Shown here piece after piece: positions 48,231 through 56,707 of a DNA stretch of 64,000 nt (positions are counted from its first letter, which is position 1; the number at the start of each line of letters is the position of its first letter). The notes beneath the pieces were generated by a model. It was not told the DNA's origin. It did no database searches and was given only the letters and a program-made list of their open reading frames with translations. Both the position numbers and the translations under genes were made by a program. The DNA is taken from the NCBI RefSeq assembly GCF_036030735.1, contig NZ_CP107928.1:8866001-8930000 (forward strand), given 5' to 3'. The stretch is from Streptomyces sp. NBC_00425. Its GTDB lineage: Bacteria; Actinomycetota; Actinomycetes; Streptomycetales; Streptomycetaceae.

Positions 48231-48452
48231 TCAGCGACCCTCGGCCGAACGACCCGGGGTCACGATTTCGTCCAGCACCCTGAGCACGGCCTCGTAGGCG
48301 ATCCCCCGTGTGCGGGCGTCGCGCGCCGCGTCGGCGTCGGCGTCCGTGAGATCCGCGTCGCGGGCCCGCCAGGCCCGCACCTCCTCCTGTGCGCAGGTCC
48401 TGGCCCGCTGGATGCGGCGCAGCAGTTCGTCCGAGTCCACGACATCCATCAT
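48231..48452 (-). CDS. Small helical protein, conserved-type hypothetical
   Basis: A 73-residue acidic helical protein beginning MMDVVDSDELLRRIQ and ending EIVTPGRSAEGR. It has normal third-position GC bias and an ATG start, but no domain is recognised. Heptad-like Leu/Ala spacing suggests a small helical bundle. It lies alone upstream of a minus-strand terminator-like hairpin (48014-48045), which would end its transcript about 190 bases after the stop. The start could be either of the two adjacent ATG codons. Family unknown. Confidence 0.5.
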   Translation of the reverse strand: MMDVVDSDELLRRIQRARTCAQEEVRAWRARDADLTDADADAARDARTRGIAYEAVLRVLDEIVTPGRSAEGR

Positions 48453-48836
48453 GTACGCCGTCTACCCCGGCCGGGGCAGACGATTGCTCCCCGTCCGGGA
48501 GGTTTGGCCGCGGGCGGGGCGGCCAGCCGAAGAGAAGGCGACCGTGCGATGCGGTCCGGCCCAGGCTGGACCCGGCGTTCCAGGACCCGGACCGTCGGCG
48601 CGTCGCCCGTCGCCCGCAGACGCCGGGCCGCGGTGCACGGTCCCGGGCCGCCCGGGCCGTGAGCGAGGCCGGCGTCGACCGTGCGAGCTCCACGGCCCGC
48701 GAGGCCGCCGAGTCGGCGCCGAGGACGACGGCGTGCGCCCGACGGCCGTCACGACGACCACGGGTCGGCGGAGCAGCCGGCGCGACAACTCACTCATCGA
48801 CCACCACCACTCGGCAACAGCCAGGGGAGCGAAGGG
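48453..48836. other. 384-bp region without a confident gene
   Basis: Frames are open on both strands but none has consistent Streptomyces codon bias and a ribosome site. The region between the small ORF (-) and the RsbW-like gene (+) should hold their divergent promoters. A remnant of an older gene cannot be excluded because the plus frame around 48660-48740 briefly shows good bias. Confidence 0.5.
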
Positions 48837-49280
48837 ATGCGTACGAACGACTCCACCGATTTCGTGGACACGCCGGGCGACCCGTTCCGGTGCGGGGAGC
48901 ACGAGCGGTGCCGACCTGCCGACGTCCGCAACGCGGTACGGCGGGCGGTGGCCGGCCGATGCGGGGCCACCGGGCGCCCGTACGACGAGGAGGGCCTCTC
49001 CGACGCGCTGCTCGTCGCCTCGGAGCTCTCCACTAACGCCATCCTCCACGGGGGCGGCATGACGGGATTCGACGTCGACGTGGACGGCCGGGCCGTGCGG
49101 GTCTCCGTCAGCGATCGCAGCGACCGACTGCCCGTCGCCGTCGATCCGTACGACGAACGGGGACGGCACCGTGCGGGCGGACGTGGCTGGCCGATCGTCT
49201 GCCGGCTGGCGCGCGACGTCCGGGTGGCCGGTCTCCCCTCCGGCGGCAAGCGCGTCACCGCCGTCGTGCCCGTGTTCTGA
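48837..49280 (+). CDS. RsbW-like ATP-binding regulator near a sigma factor
   Basis: The 147-residue protein has a short HATPase fold with N-box SELSTNAILHGGG, a degenerate G1 (VSDRSDRLPVAV) and GGRGWPIVCRLARD as the G2-like part. It resembles the anti-sigma/regulatory ATPases that pair with SigB/F-type sigma factors. ATG 48837 is preceded by AGGGGAG. A sigma factor gene of that family follows 222 bp downstream on the same strand, making it a candidate anti-sigma factor, though separate transcription is possible. Confidence 0.85.
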   Translation: MRTNDSTDFVDTPGDPFRCGEHERCRPADVRNAVRRAVAGRCGATGRPYDEEGLSDALLVASELSTNAILHGGGMTGFDVDVDGRAVRVSVSDRSDRLPVAVDPYDERGRHRAGGRGWPIVCRLARDVRVAGLPSGGKRVTAVVPVF

Positions 49281-49502
49281 CCCGGGCGGCGGCCCTTCCG
49301 GGCATGCCCCGAAATTTCCGTGAGCGGGTTTCGGGCAAGCGGAGTTTGCGCCCCCAGGGGTAGGGCAGACGGAGGTTCGTGCTTCGGACCGGAGGCGCGC
49401 CGTCGGGAGCGGTACGTCCGCCCCGGGGCGCCCCGTGCGCTCCGGGTGGCAGGAGCCCTCTCGTCGTCTGTCCCTGAAATGACCGTTCAGGAGCGAATCC
49501 GC

Positions 49503-50357
49503 ATGCCTATCGACATGTCGACAAGCCGTCACGACGTCACGGCTTCCACCCCTGCTCAGCCCAGTTCCCGACCCACCGCGCAGACCACTGCCCAGCTGCG
49601 CCGCACCCACGACGACGCGCCCGACACGGCGAGCCGGTTCGCCAGGCTCGCCGCACTGGCGGACGGGCCGGAACGGGACGCCCTGCGCGACGAGCTCGTC
49701 ACCGCGTGGCTGCCCATGGCCCACCGCATCGCGGGCCGGTTCCGCGACCGCGGGGAGGCGACCGAGGATCTGCGTCAGGTGGCGGCCCTCGGCCTGGTGA
49801 AGGCCGTCGACCGCTTCGACCCCGAGCGCGGCGCCTTCGAGAGCTACGCCGTGCCCACCATCACCGGCGAGATCAAGCGCCACTTCCGTGACCGTATGTG
49901 GGCGCTGCGCGTGCCCCGCCGGGTGCAGGAGCTGCGCAACAAGGTGCGCGTCGCCCGCCGGGAACTGGCCCAGGCTCCGGGCGCCCCCGAGCCCTCGGTC
50001 GCCGACATCGCCGCGCACACCGGCCTCACCGAGGACGAGGTCGCGGCCGGTCTGGAGGCCCTGGAGAGCTTCAGCACGCTCTCGCTGGACGCCGAGCTCC
50101 CGGCCGGCGACGACGGGTACAGCCTCGCCGACACGCTCGGCGCCGCCGACTCCTCCTTCGACACCGTGGTGGACCGCGAGTCCGCCAAGGAGGGTCTGCG
50201 GCGGCTGCCGGAACGCGAACGCGCCATCCTCTACATGCGCTTCTTCGAGGACATGACGCAGAGCAGGATCGCCGACCAGCTGGGCATCTCCCAGATGCAC
50301 GTCTCCCGCCTCATCAGCCGCAGCTGCGAGCGGGTGCGCCAGGAGGCGCTGCGTTGA
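49503..50357 (+). CDS. RNA polymerase sigma factor, SigB/SigF/SigG family
   Basis: This 284-residue sigma factor has the same layout as the one at 5269-6156. Region 2 has PMAHRIAGRFRDRG and GLVKAVDRFDPERGAFESYAVPTITGEIKRHFRD; region 3 has VRVARRELAQ and VADIAAHTGLTEDEVA; region 4 has RLPERERAILYMRFFEDMTQSRIADQLGISQMHVSRLI. A Thr/Ser-rich N-terminal tail of about 50 residues precedes it. ATG 49503 is used, with AGGAG at a long spacing of 10; nearby ATGs at 49479 and 49515 are alternatives. The DUF5133 gene follows 66 bp downstream and is probably cotranscribed. Confidence 0.93.
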   Translation: MPIDMSTSRHDVTASTPAQPSSRPTAQTTAQLRRTHDDAPDTASRFARLAALADGPERDALRDELVTAWLPMAHRIAGRFRDRGEATEDLRQVAALGLVKAVDRFDPERGAFESYAVPTITGEIKRHFRDRMWALRVPRRVQELRNKVRVARRELAQAPGAPEPSVADIAAHTGLTEDEVAAGLEALESFSTLSLDAELPAGDDGYSLADTLGAADSSFDTVVDRESAKEGLRRLPERERAILYMRFFEDMTQSRIADQLGISQMHVSRLISRSCERVRQEALR

Positions 50358-50423
50358 GTTGACGACACCGTACGACGTCCACCCCTTCACCGCCGGGTCC
50401 CCACCGAAGGAGAGAAGAGACCC

Positions 50424-50705
50424 ATGCTGATGCCCCATCCTGCCGTTCTGCGCAAACTCGTCGACGAGTACGAGGCGTTGAGGGAGTCCGGCGCGGGCGA
50501 CCGGCATCCGCAGGCCCGCGACCTCGCCTACACCCTGTGCGTGTCCACCGGCACCCGGGACGCGCGCCACGCACTGGAGACGGCGCGCCAGTGGCTCGAC
50601 GCGGCCTCGGCCGCCGACGCCGCCGGACGCCACACCGACGCCGCCGGACGCCACACCGACGCCGCCGGACGCCACACCGACGACGGCCCACGCGTGTACG
50701 CCTGA
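50424..50705 (+). CDS. DUF5133 domain-containing protein with a C-terminal 7-residue repeat
   Basis: The 93-residue protein begins MLMPHPAVLRKLVDEYEALR and continues with ARDLAYTLCVSTGTRDARHALETARQ, the typical DUF5133 form known from Streptomyces; function unknown. The C-terminus consists of three identical 7-residue units (AAGRHTD) encoded by three perfect 21-bp repeats at 50619-50681. ATG 50424 has a GGAG-type ribosome site. It follows a sigma factor gene and is followed by a strong terminator-like hairpin, so it is probably the last gene of that transcript. Confidence 0.85.
   Translation: MLMPHPAVLRKLVDEYEALRESGAGDRHPQARDLAYTLCVSTGTRDARHALETARQWLDAASAADAAGRHTDAAGRHTDAAGRHTDDGPRVYA
50619..50681 (+). 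repeat. Three perfect 21-bp tandem repeats inside the DUF5133 gene
   Basis: The unit codes for AAGRHTD. Copies start at 50619, 50640 and 50661 and are identical at the DNA level, so the expansion is recent and keeps the reading frame. Confidence 0.9.
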
Positions 50706-50719
50706 GCGGCCGGGACGGG

Positions 50720-50753
50720 CAGGCGCACCACGGCAGGGGCCGCGGTGCGCCTG
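50720..50753 (+). terminator. Terminator-like hairpin after the DUF5133 gene
   Basis: CAGGCGCACC (50720-50729) and GGTGCGCCTG (50744-50753) make a perfect 10-bp stem 15 bases past the stop, followed by TCTGTGTGTG. The downstream 70 bases are a GT/C-rich stretch of repeated CTGTGCGCCC words. Confidence 0.6.
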
Positions 50754-50935
50754 TCTGTGTGTGCGCCCCTTCTGTGCGCCCGCTCTTCGGCGCGCCGTCC
50801 GTCTGTGCGCCCTTCCGTGTGTGCATCCGTCCCGCTGCGGGGCAGCCGGGGCCCTGCCGGCCCGGCGGGTGTGTACGGCCCGAGCCGGGGCAGTCGGATC
50901 TCGCGAAGTTCGGGGAGGATCAGGGGAGGACCGGG

Positions 50936-51772
50936 ATGAATGCGAGTGCGTGGGCGCGCAACGGGCGCGTCGAGGCGGAGCGGGCGGCGCGGGGTTCGCT
51001 GACCAAGGGGGCGGCCCGGGCCGGACTCGCCGCGCGCGGTGTGATCTATCTGCTGGTGGGCGTGATCGCCCTGCAGATCGCCTTCGGCGAGAGCGGACAG
51101 GAGGCCGACCGCCGCGGCGCCCTCGCCGAGATAGCGGAGAAGCCCTTCGGTGCCGTCCTGCTGTGGGCATTGGGCGTCGGACTGGTGGGCATGGCGTTGT
51201 GGCGGCTGTCCGAGGCCGTCTTCGGCGGGGCCGGCGAGGACGGGCGCAGCGCCAAGAAGCGGCTGACCGCGCTCGTTCGGTGCGCCTTCTACTCCTTCGT
51301 CGCCTACTCCGTGCTGGAGTTCGCCGCCGGTTCGGGCGACGGGGGCGGTTCCAGCGATGAACAGTCCCGCGACGTCACCGCCCGGGTGCTCGACCTGCCC
51401 GGCGGTCAGTGGATCGTCGGCGCGGCCGGCGTCGGGATCGTCGGCGCCGGCCTGTGGATCGGGGCCCGCGCCGTCATGCGCTCCTACCACAAGCAGCTGC
51501 GGCTGGGGGAGATGTCCCCGGGTGCACGGCGCATGGTGGACGTCACCGGAGTGGGCGGCGGTGCGACCCGCGGGCTGGTGTTCGCGGCCGCCGGGGCGTT
51601 CGCCGTCCGGGCCGCCGTGGACTACCGGCCCGACAAGGCCAAGGGGCTCGACGACACCCTGCGCTCCTTCGCCGGCACGCCCGCGGGGCCGGCCCTGCTG
51701 GCCTGCGTCGCCGCCGGGCTCGTCCTCTTCGGACTCTTCTCTTTCTGCATGGCTCGCTGGCGCAAGGTCTGA
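50936..51772 (+). CDS. DUF1206 family membrane protein
   Basis: The 278-residue protein contains three repeats of a two-helix unit, each about 75 residues, as in DUF1206. The repeats start near ARAGLAARGVIYLLVGVIALQ, KRLTALVRCAFYSFVAYSVLEF, and VGGGATRGLVFAAAGAFAV. Six membrane helices are predicted. Its role is unknown. ATG 50936 follows GGGAGGA. Codon bias is normal. A 230-bp gap with a terminator-like hairpin separates it from the DUF5133 gene, so it probably has its own promoter. Confidence 0.88.
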   Translation: MNASAWARNGRVEAERAARGSLTKGAARAGLAARGVIYLLVGVIALQIAFGESGQEADRRGALAEIAEKPFGAVLLWALGVGLVGMALWRLSEAVFGGAGEDGRSAKKRLTALVRCAFYSFVAYSVLEFAAGSGDGGGSSDEQSRDVTARVLDLPGGQWIVGAAGVGIVGAGLWIGARAVMRSYHKQLRLGEMSPGARRMVDVTGVGGGATRGLVFAAAGAFAVRAAVDYRPDKAKGLDDTLRSFAGTPAGPALLACVAAGLVLFGLFSFCMARWRKV

Positions 51773-51800
51773 CGGCCGCCTGGCGGGGAACACGGACCAA

Positions 51801-52232
51801 ATGAACGAAGCAGAGTTCCCGCGCGACGGACGGCCCGTGGACATGTATCTCGACCTGCTGCGCGTCCGCATGGACAGCGACGACTACCAGCTGCTGCTGG
51901 AGGTCGTCGCCCCGGCGCTGCGCGCCCTCGACGAACAGCGACCCGAAAGCATCGACTTCGCCCTCGACCCGCAGGAGACACAGGACCTGCCGCAGGAGAT
52001 CCGCGACGAGGCCGCTCTGGTCATCGCCACCGCGGTCACCGGCCGCCTGGACAACCAGCTGGTGGAGATCCAGGTGGACGGAACCGGCCCGGTCCGGGTG
52101 GTCACCGACGCGGTCACCGCGTCCGACCCGTCCCGTCTCGCCGAGATCGCCGGCTGCATACAGCAGCGTCAGAAGGACACCGAGGCCCTGCGGGGCATCG
52201 CGGCGGCCAGCGGAATGTCCACCGACTTCTGA
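51801..52232 (+). CDS. Hypothetical acidic protein
   Basis: A 143-residue soluble protein rich in Asp and Glu. It begins MNEAEFPRDGRPVDMYLDLLRVRM and contains a long helical stretch and a strand pair (NQLVEIQVDGTGPVRVVTDAV), ending in GIAAASGMSTDF. No domain is recognised. ATG 51801 is 28 bp beyond the DUF1206 stop, so it is likely to be cotranscribed with it. Codon bias is normal. I cannot assign a function. Confidence 0.65.
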   Translation: MNEAEFPRDGRPVDMYLDLLRVRMDSDDYQLLLEVVAPALRALDEQRPESIDFALDPQETQDLPQEIRDEAALVIATAVTGRLDNQLVEIQVDGTGPVRVVTDAVTASDPSRLAEIAGCIQQRQKDTEALRGIAAASGMSTDF

Positions 52233-52240
52233 GCCCCGCC

Positions 52241-52257
52241 GGGCGGCCCCGCCGCCC
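52241..52257. terminator. Short GC hairpin between convergent genes
   Basis: GGGCGGC and GCCGCCC pair around a CCC loop, 8 bases after the stop of the plus-strand gene and 50 bases past the FUSC stop on the other strand. Confidence 0.45.
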
Positions 52258-52306
52258 GCGGAAAGCCCCGGCCGCCTCCGGCCTCCGGGTCCGCTGCGGC
52301 CCGCTC

Positions 52307-54553
52307 TCATTTCGGCTCCGCCACCGGCGCCCCGAGCGGGCGGGCGAGGCCCACCACCGCCTCGTCCAGGCGCTGGAGATGCCGCAGCACCCGGTCGGTC
52401 ACCCGCCCGTAGCGCGGTGTCCCCGGGACGCCCGGCTTCAGCAGCGCGGCGACGCTCGGCCCGGCCAGCACCTCCGCCGTGCTCCGCTCGTCCGCGACGC
52501 GCGCGTCGATCGCGCCGATGTTGTGCAGGATGCGCGCACCGGCCCGGCGCAGCCGCGGGTCCGCCGCTATCGACGGATGGGTGGGCAGCAGTTCCGCCGT
52601 GGCCGCCAGGGACCGGGCGTGGTAGGCACAGGTCTCCAGCAGCGCGACGACGTAACGGGCGGTGTCCCGCCGCGACCGCAGCGGGGTGACCGGGTGGGTC
52701 AGGGGCTGGGTGGCGGCCCGCAGGTCGGCCAGCGCCTGGTCCAGGTCCCGGGCCTGCTCCAGCAGATCGACCGGGGGAGCGCCGCTCAGCTGCTCCACGG
52801 CGGCCTCGGTGACCCCCCTGAGCCGTTCCAGCACGGTCGCCAGCAGTTCGTTGGTCCGCCGGTCCGTGCGCACCGGCAGCACCAGCGCCGCCGCGACGAT
52901 CCCGCAGGCCGCGCCCAGCGCCGTCTCCTCCACCCGCAGCACCAGGACGGACAGGCTGTAGGTGTGCAGCAGCGTGTAGAGCACACCGAGCGCGGCGGTC
53001 ACGAAGAACGACATCAGCGTGTACGACAGCGGCGCCGTGTAGAACATCGCGAACACGCACAGCAGCACCACCGCGAACGCCGTCCACGTGTGGTGGCCGA
53101 CCAGGCCCGCCAGCACGATGCCGGCCACCACGCCGAGCACGGTGCCCAGCAGCCGCCGGTAGCCCTTGACCAGGATCTCCCCGGTGGAGGACGTGTTGAT
53201 GAACACGATCCAGCAGGTCAGCACCGCCCAGTACCAGCGGTGCGCGGAGAGCAGCTCGCCGCCGAGGATGGCCAGCGAGGACCCGACGGCGACCTGCACG
53301 GCGGCCCGGGTGGTCGGCCGCCGCAGCCCGGTGTCCTCGGTCGCCGGGGCCTCGTCCTCCTCGGCGCCGCCGATCGCCGCGTCCTCCGCGTCCAGCTCCT
53401 CGCGGGAGCGGGCCGTCTCGGGGCTGTCGCCGGACTCGTCCTGCGGCCCGTCGAGCGCTATCCGCAGGCCCAGCACCGCGCGCGCCGCCTCGCCGAGGCC
53501 CCGGAAGACGTCCTGCACGGGAGGCGGCGCCTGCGGCAGGTTCTCCTCCTCCCGGTAGCCGAGCAGCCGGTTGCGCATCTGCGACAGCACGGTGCCCGAC
53601 CTCGCCTCGACGGGATGCCGCACCAGCAGCCGCAGCGCCCGCAGATCGTGACGGAGGGTGTCGAGAGCCTCGTCCCGCACCGGGAGCCGGGTGGCCTCGG
53701 GGAGCGGCGCGCCGGGCAGGTGCAGGGTCAGGGTGTCGGCCCGCTCGGCGCTGCGGGCGGTGAGCAGGAGCAGCCCCAGCCGCTCGGCGGCGATCTCGGC
53801 GTCGGCGATCCGGCGCTGCACCAGGCGGGCGACCGTCTCGTCGGGCGTGCCCTCCGCCAGCCGGCCCTGGATCATCATGGCCGTCTCGTGGAGCCGGGCG
53901 GTGCCCTCGCGCACCTGGCCGAGAGCCTTCTCCGCGTCGTCCTGGCCGGCGTCCAGCAGGTCCAGCTGGGCGTCCAGGAGCTGGGCGAGCCGCGCCCGGA
54001 AGGCCTGCCGCAGTCGTTCCAGAATGCCGGACGGGGTCTGCGGCACGAGCAGGAACCGGGCCGTCGCGCTGCAGGCGAAGGCCAGCGCAACGACCCCCAG
54101 ATAGCCGGGCAGGGACGAGATCCCGACCCCGACGAACAGGGCCATGAAGTAGACCTGGAAGCCGATCAGGCCGAGCGCGGTCCCCCGGTCGCCGAACCGG
54201 CGGCCGTAGACGGCGCAGAAGATCAGGGCGATGAAGAAGAAGTCGCCGGCCACCGTCCGGGAGCTGAGCAGCGCCGCGAGCGACACCGAGGCGAGCGCCA
54301 CGGGCAGACCCAGCACCAGGGTGACGGCCTGCCGGCCGCGCTGCTTCTCCCGGACGGCGAAGGTGGCGACCATCGAGGCGATGGCGCCCGCCACCAGATG
54401 CGAGACGTCCGCGCCCAGCACGGAGAGCACGGCCAGCGCGAGGGCGATCGCGCCGACCGTCCGCAGCCCCGCCGCCAGACGCAGCAGCCCGGGATCGGAC
54501 GCGGCGACGCGATCCCGCCACCGTGCGCCGAACGCCCGTGCCGCAGCCCTCAC
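52307..54553 (-). CDS. FUSC-family membrane transporter
   Basis: The 748-residue protein has two sets of about five to six membrane helices, near residues 25-190 and 415-560, separated by a long soluble helical part. This duplicated arrangement is typical of FUSC/aromatic-acid exporter family proteins such as AaeB and YccS. The second set begins RAAVQVAVGSSLAILGGELLSAHRWYWAVLTCWIVF, a conserved FUSC signature. Substrates in actinobacteria are unknown. The GTG start has AGGAG at 10 bases. The NDH-2-like gene lies 28 bp upstream on the same strand, so the two may be cotranscribed. Confidence 0.9.
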   Translation of the reverse strand: MRAAARAFGARWRDRVAASDPGLLRLAAGLRTVGAIALALAVLSVLGADVSHLVAGAIASMVATFAVREKQRGRQAVTLVLGLPVALASVSLAALLSSRTVAGDFFFIALIFCAVYGRRFGDRGTALGLIGFQVYFMALFVGVGISSLPGYLGVVALAFACSATARFLLVPQTPSGILERLRQAFRARLAQLLDAQLDLLDAGQDDAEKALGQVREGTARLHETAMMIQGRLAEGTPDETVARLVQRRIADAEIAAERLGLLLLTARSAERADTLTLHLPGAPLPEATRLPVRDEALDTLRHDLRALRLLVRHPVEARSGTVLSQMRNRLLGYREEENLPQAPPPVQDVFRGLGEAARAVLGLRIALDGPQDESGDSPETARSREELDAEDAAIGGAEEDEAPATEDTGLRRPTTRAAVQVAVGSSLAILGGELLSAHRWYWAVLTCWIVFINTSSTGEILVKGYRRLLGTVLGVVAGIVLAGLVGHHTWTAFAVVLLCVFAMFYTAPLSYTLMSFFVTAALGVLYTLLHTYSLSVLVLRVEETALGAACGIVAAALVLPVRTDRRTNELLATVLERLRGVTEAAVEQLSGAPPVDLLEQARDLDQALADLRAATQPLTHPVTPLRSRRDTARYVVALLETCAYHARSLAATAELLPTHPSIAADPRLRRAGARILHNIGAIDARVADERSTAEVLAGPSVAALLKPGVPGTPRYGRVTDRVLRHLQRLDEAVVGLARPLGAPVAEPK

Positions 54554-54581
54554 GCCGTCGTACTCTCCTGCCGTGCGGATG

Positions 54582-55949
54582 TCAGGCGCTCTCCGGGCCG
54601 GTCCCCTCGACCCGCGCCCGTACCTGCTCGGGCGTCAGATAACTGTCGGTGTACTCGAAGTCCTTCAGTTTCGCGGTCCGGCGCGCCTGGAATCCGGTCC
54701 GCACGAAATCGTCCCCCGCGATCGCGTTGAGCGTCCAGTTGGTCAGGACCCGCGCCTTGGCGACGCCGGTGCGCAGCGCCGACCAGTGGTAACCGCGCGC
54801 CACGGCCTGCGCGGGCAGCCCCCGCAGTTCGATGCCGAGCGGCTTGGAGACGGCGTCGGTGCCGCCGAGGTCGACGACCAGACCGAGGTCCCTGTGCACG
54901 TACGGCCGCATCGGACGGCCGCGCAGCGTGGCGATGACGTTGTCGGCGACCACCTTGCCCTGCCGCATCGCGTGCTGCGCGGTGGGCGGGCAGACCGCGC
55001 CCTCCTCGCCCTTGGCCCGGTCGGGCACGGCGGCGGCGTCCCCGAGCGCGAACACCCCGTCGTTCCCGGGCAGGTTCATCTCGGCCCCGACCACGAGCCG
55101 CCCGCGCTGCGTCTCCGCGCCGAGCGTCGCGATCAGCGGGCTCGCCACGACCCCCGCCGTCCAGATGAGCGTCCGCGTCGGGATCACCCTCCCGTCGGTG
55201 AAGGTGACCTCCTCCGGGCCCGCCTTGGCGATCGAGACGCCGAGCGAGATGTCGATGCCGCGCTTGCGCAGCACCTCCTGGGCGCTGCGGCCCAGTTTGT
55301 CGCCGAGTTCCGGCATCAGCTTCGGGGCGATGTCGATGAGATGCCACTTGATCAGGCTCGGGTCCAGCCGCGGATAGCGTTTGACCGCGTTGTGGGTGAG
55401 CAGTTGCAGACAGGCGGCCGTCTCGGTGCCGGCGTAGCCGCCGCCGACGACCACGAACTGCAGCCGCGAGGCCCGCTCGGCGGGGTCGTTGCTGGCGTCG
55501 GCGAGGTCCAGCTGGGTGATGACGTGGTCGCGGATGTACGCGGCCTCCGCGAGGGTCTTCATCCCGAACGCGTGGTCGGTCAGCCCGGGGATGTCGAAGG
55601 TGCGGGTGACGCTGCCGGGAGCCAGCACGATGTAGTCGTACGGCTCGTTCACGATCTCGTCCGTGATGGTGCGGATGACGCAGACCTTCGATGCGAGGTC
55701 CACGCCGATGGCGCCGCCCGGGATGATGCGGGTGCGGTACTTCTTGCTGCGGCGCAGCGATACGGCGATCGACTGGGGTGTCAGCACGCCGGAGGCGACC
55801 TGCGGCAGCAGCGGCAGATAGAGCTGGTAGGCGAACGGTGTCACCAGAGTGACGTCGGCCTCCGCGGCGGAGAGTTCGCGTTCCAGTCGCCGAACGCACC
55901 CCACCCCCGCGAAGCCCGCGCCCACCACCAGGATCCTGGGTCGTGTCAC
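54582..55949 (-). CDS. NDH-2-like NAD(P)/FAD-dependent oxidoreductase
   Basis: The 455-residue flavoprotein resembles type II NADH dehydrogenases. It has the FAD motif RILVVGAGFAGVGCVRRLE at the N-terminus, the NAD motif FVVVGGGYAGTETAACLQ, and the second FAD motif GVFALGDAAAVPD, followed by the QHAMRQGKVVADNV quinone-site-like helix. It should pass electrons from NAD(P)H to quinone or another acceptor. I choose GTG 55949 because AAAGGG is nine bases upstream; ATG 55958 would leave no spacing. It is divergent from a MarR gene that may control it. Confidence 0.88.
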   Translation of the reverse strand: MTRPRILVVGAGFAGVGCVRRLERELSAAEADVTLVTPFAYQLYLPLLPQVASGVLTPQSIAVSLRRSKKYRTRIIPGGAIGVDLASKVCVIRTITDEIVNEPYDYIVLAPGSVTRTFDIPGLTDHAFGMKTLAEAAYIRDHVITQLDLADASNDPAERASRLQFVVVGGGYAGTETAACLQLLTHNAVKRYPRLDPSLIKWHLIDIAPKLMPELGDKLGRSAQEVLRKRGIDISLGVSIAKAGPEEVTFTDGRVIPTRTLIWTAGVVASPLIATLGAETQRGRLVVGAEMNLPGNDGVFALGDAAAVPDRAKGEEGAVCPPTAQHAMRQGKVVADNVIATLRGRPMRPYVHRDLGLVVDLGGTDAVSKPLGIELRGLPAQAVARGYHWSALRTGVAKARVLTNWTLNAIAGDDFVRTGFQARRTAKLKDFEYTDSYLTPEQVRARVEGTGPESA

Positions 55950-56185
55950 GATGTCCATCCCTTTCTGCGGCTCCAGGCGGTCTGCCCCGACGTCATGCGC
56001 GTGCCCCGCCCCGGGCCGTTCGCACCTCATCGATACCACCGCGCCCGGACCGGTTCCGCCAGTCGGGCGAGGCATGCAGACGAACGTTTCTCCTGAGGTC
56101 AGCGTCGTACCCCCCGATGGACCTGTGTACGCCCCGGTGCTTAGGGTAGGCCGACGTACATGACAAATCCGGTGGTCCGAGAGCA

Positions 56186-56698
56186 GTGACAGCGCGGTAC
56201 GCGGACGGCTCCGACGACGGACGGTGGACGAACAACGGGACGCAGGCACGGCAGGTCGCCGACGCCGTGGAGAGCCTGGTCGCCTGCTGGCTCTCGGCGG
56301 CGGAGGAGGCCTCTCCCCGGCTGCCCGCCCGGCAGCTGCACGCCCTGCGCACGGTCCGGGGCCGCCCGGAGCTGAACCTGACGGCGCTGGCCGAGCACCT
56401 CGGCGTCGGCCTGCCCACCGCGAGCCGCCTCTGCGACCGGCTGGAGGTCGCGGGGCTCATCGAGCGGACCGTGCAGCCGCACAACCGGCGTGAGGTGCAG
56501 CTCGTGCTGACCGCCTACGGCCACCGCGTCCTCGCGGACGTGGCCGAGCGCCGGGTCCGGCGGCTCACCTCGGTGTTCGAGGCCATGACGCCGGCCCAGC
56601 GGGCCGCTCTGGAGCACGGACTGTTCGCCTTCCACCAGGCCCGCACGGCGACAGGGCCACCGGCTTGCGGCCAGGGGCCCGCCGGTGGCGACTGCTGA
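56186..56698 (+). CDS. MarR family regulator (first of two paralogues)
   Basis: The 170-residue protein has a winged-helix MarR core (ALRTVRGRPELNLTALAEHLGVGLPTASRLCDRLEVAGLIERTVQPHNRREVQLVLT) and helical dimerisation ends. It is clearly related to the second MarR protein at 62688-63161; both carry the SRLCDRL recognition helix and a (N/S)RRE wing. The two genes bracket the stressosome cluster. It is divergent from the NDH-2-like gene and convergent with the last phosphatase gene. GTG 56186 is the probable start, with TAGGGT (56145-56150) as a possible -10. Confidence 0.88.
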   Translation: MTARYADGSDDGRWTNNGTQARQVADAVESLVACWLSAAEEASPRLPARQLHALRTVRGRPELNLTALAEHLGVGLPTASRLCDRLEVAGLIERTVQPHNRREVQLVLTAYGHRVLADVAERRVRRLTSVFEAMTPAQRAALEHGLFAFHQARTATGPPACGQGPAGGDC

Positions 56699-56707
56699 CC
56701 GCCCCGC

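Noticed and set aside
50619..50681. 21-bp repeats as a CRISPR-like array
   Set aside because: The units are contiguous with no spacers and are in frame within a protein gene.
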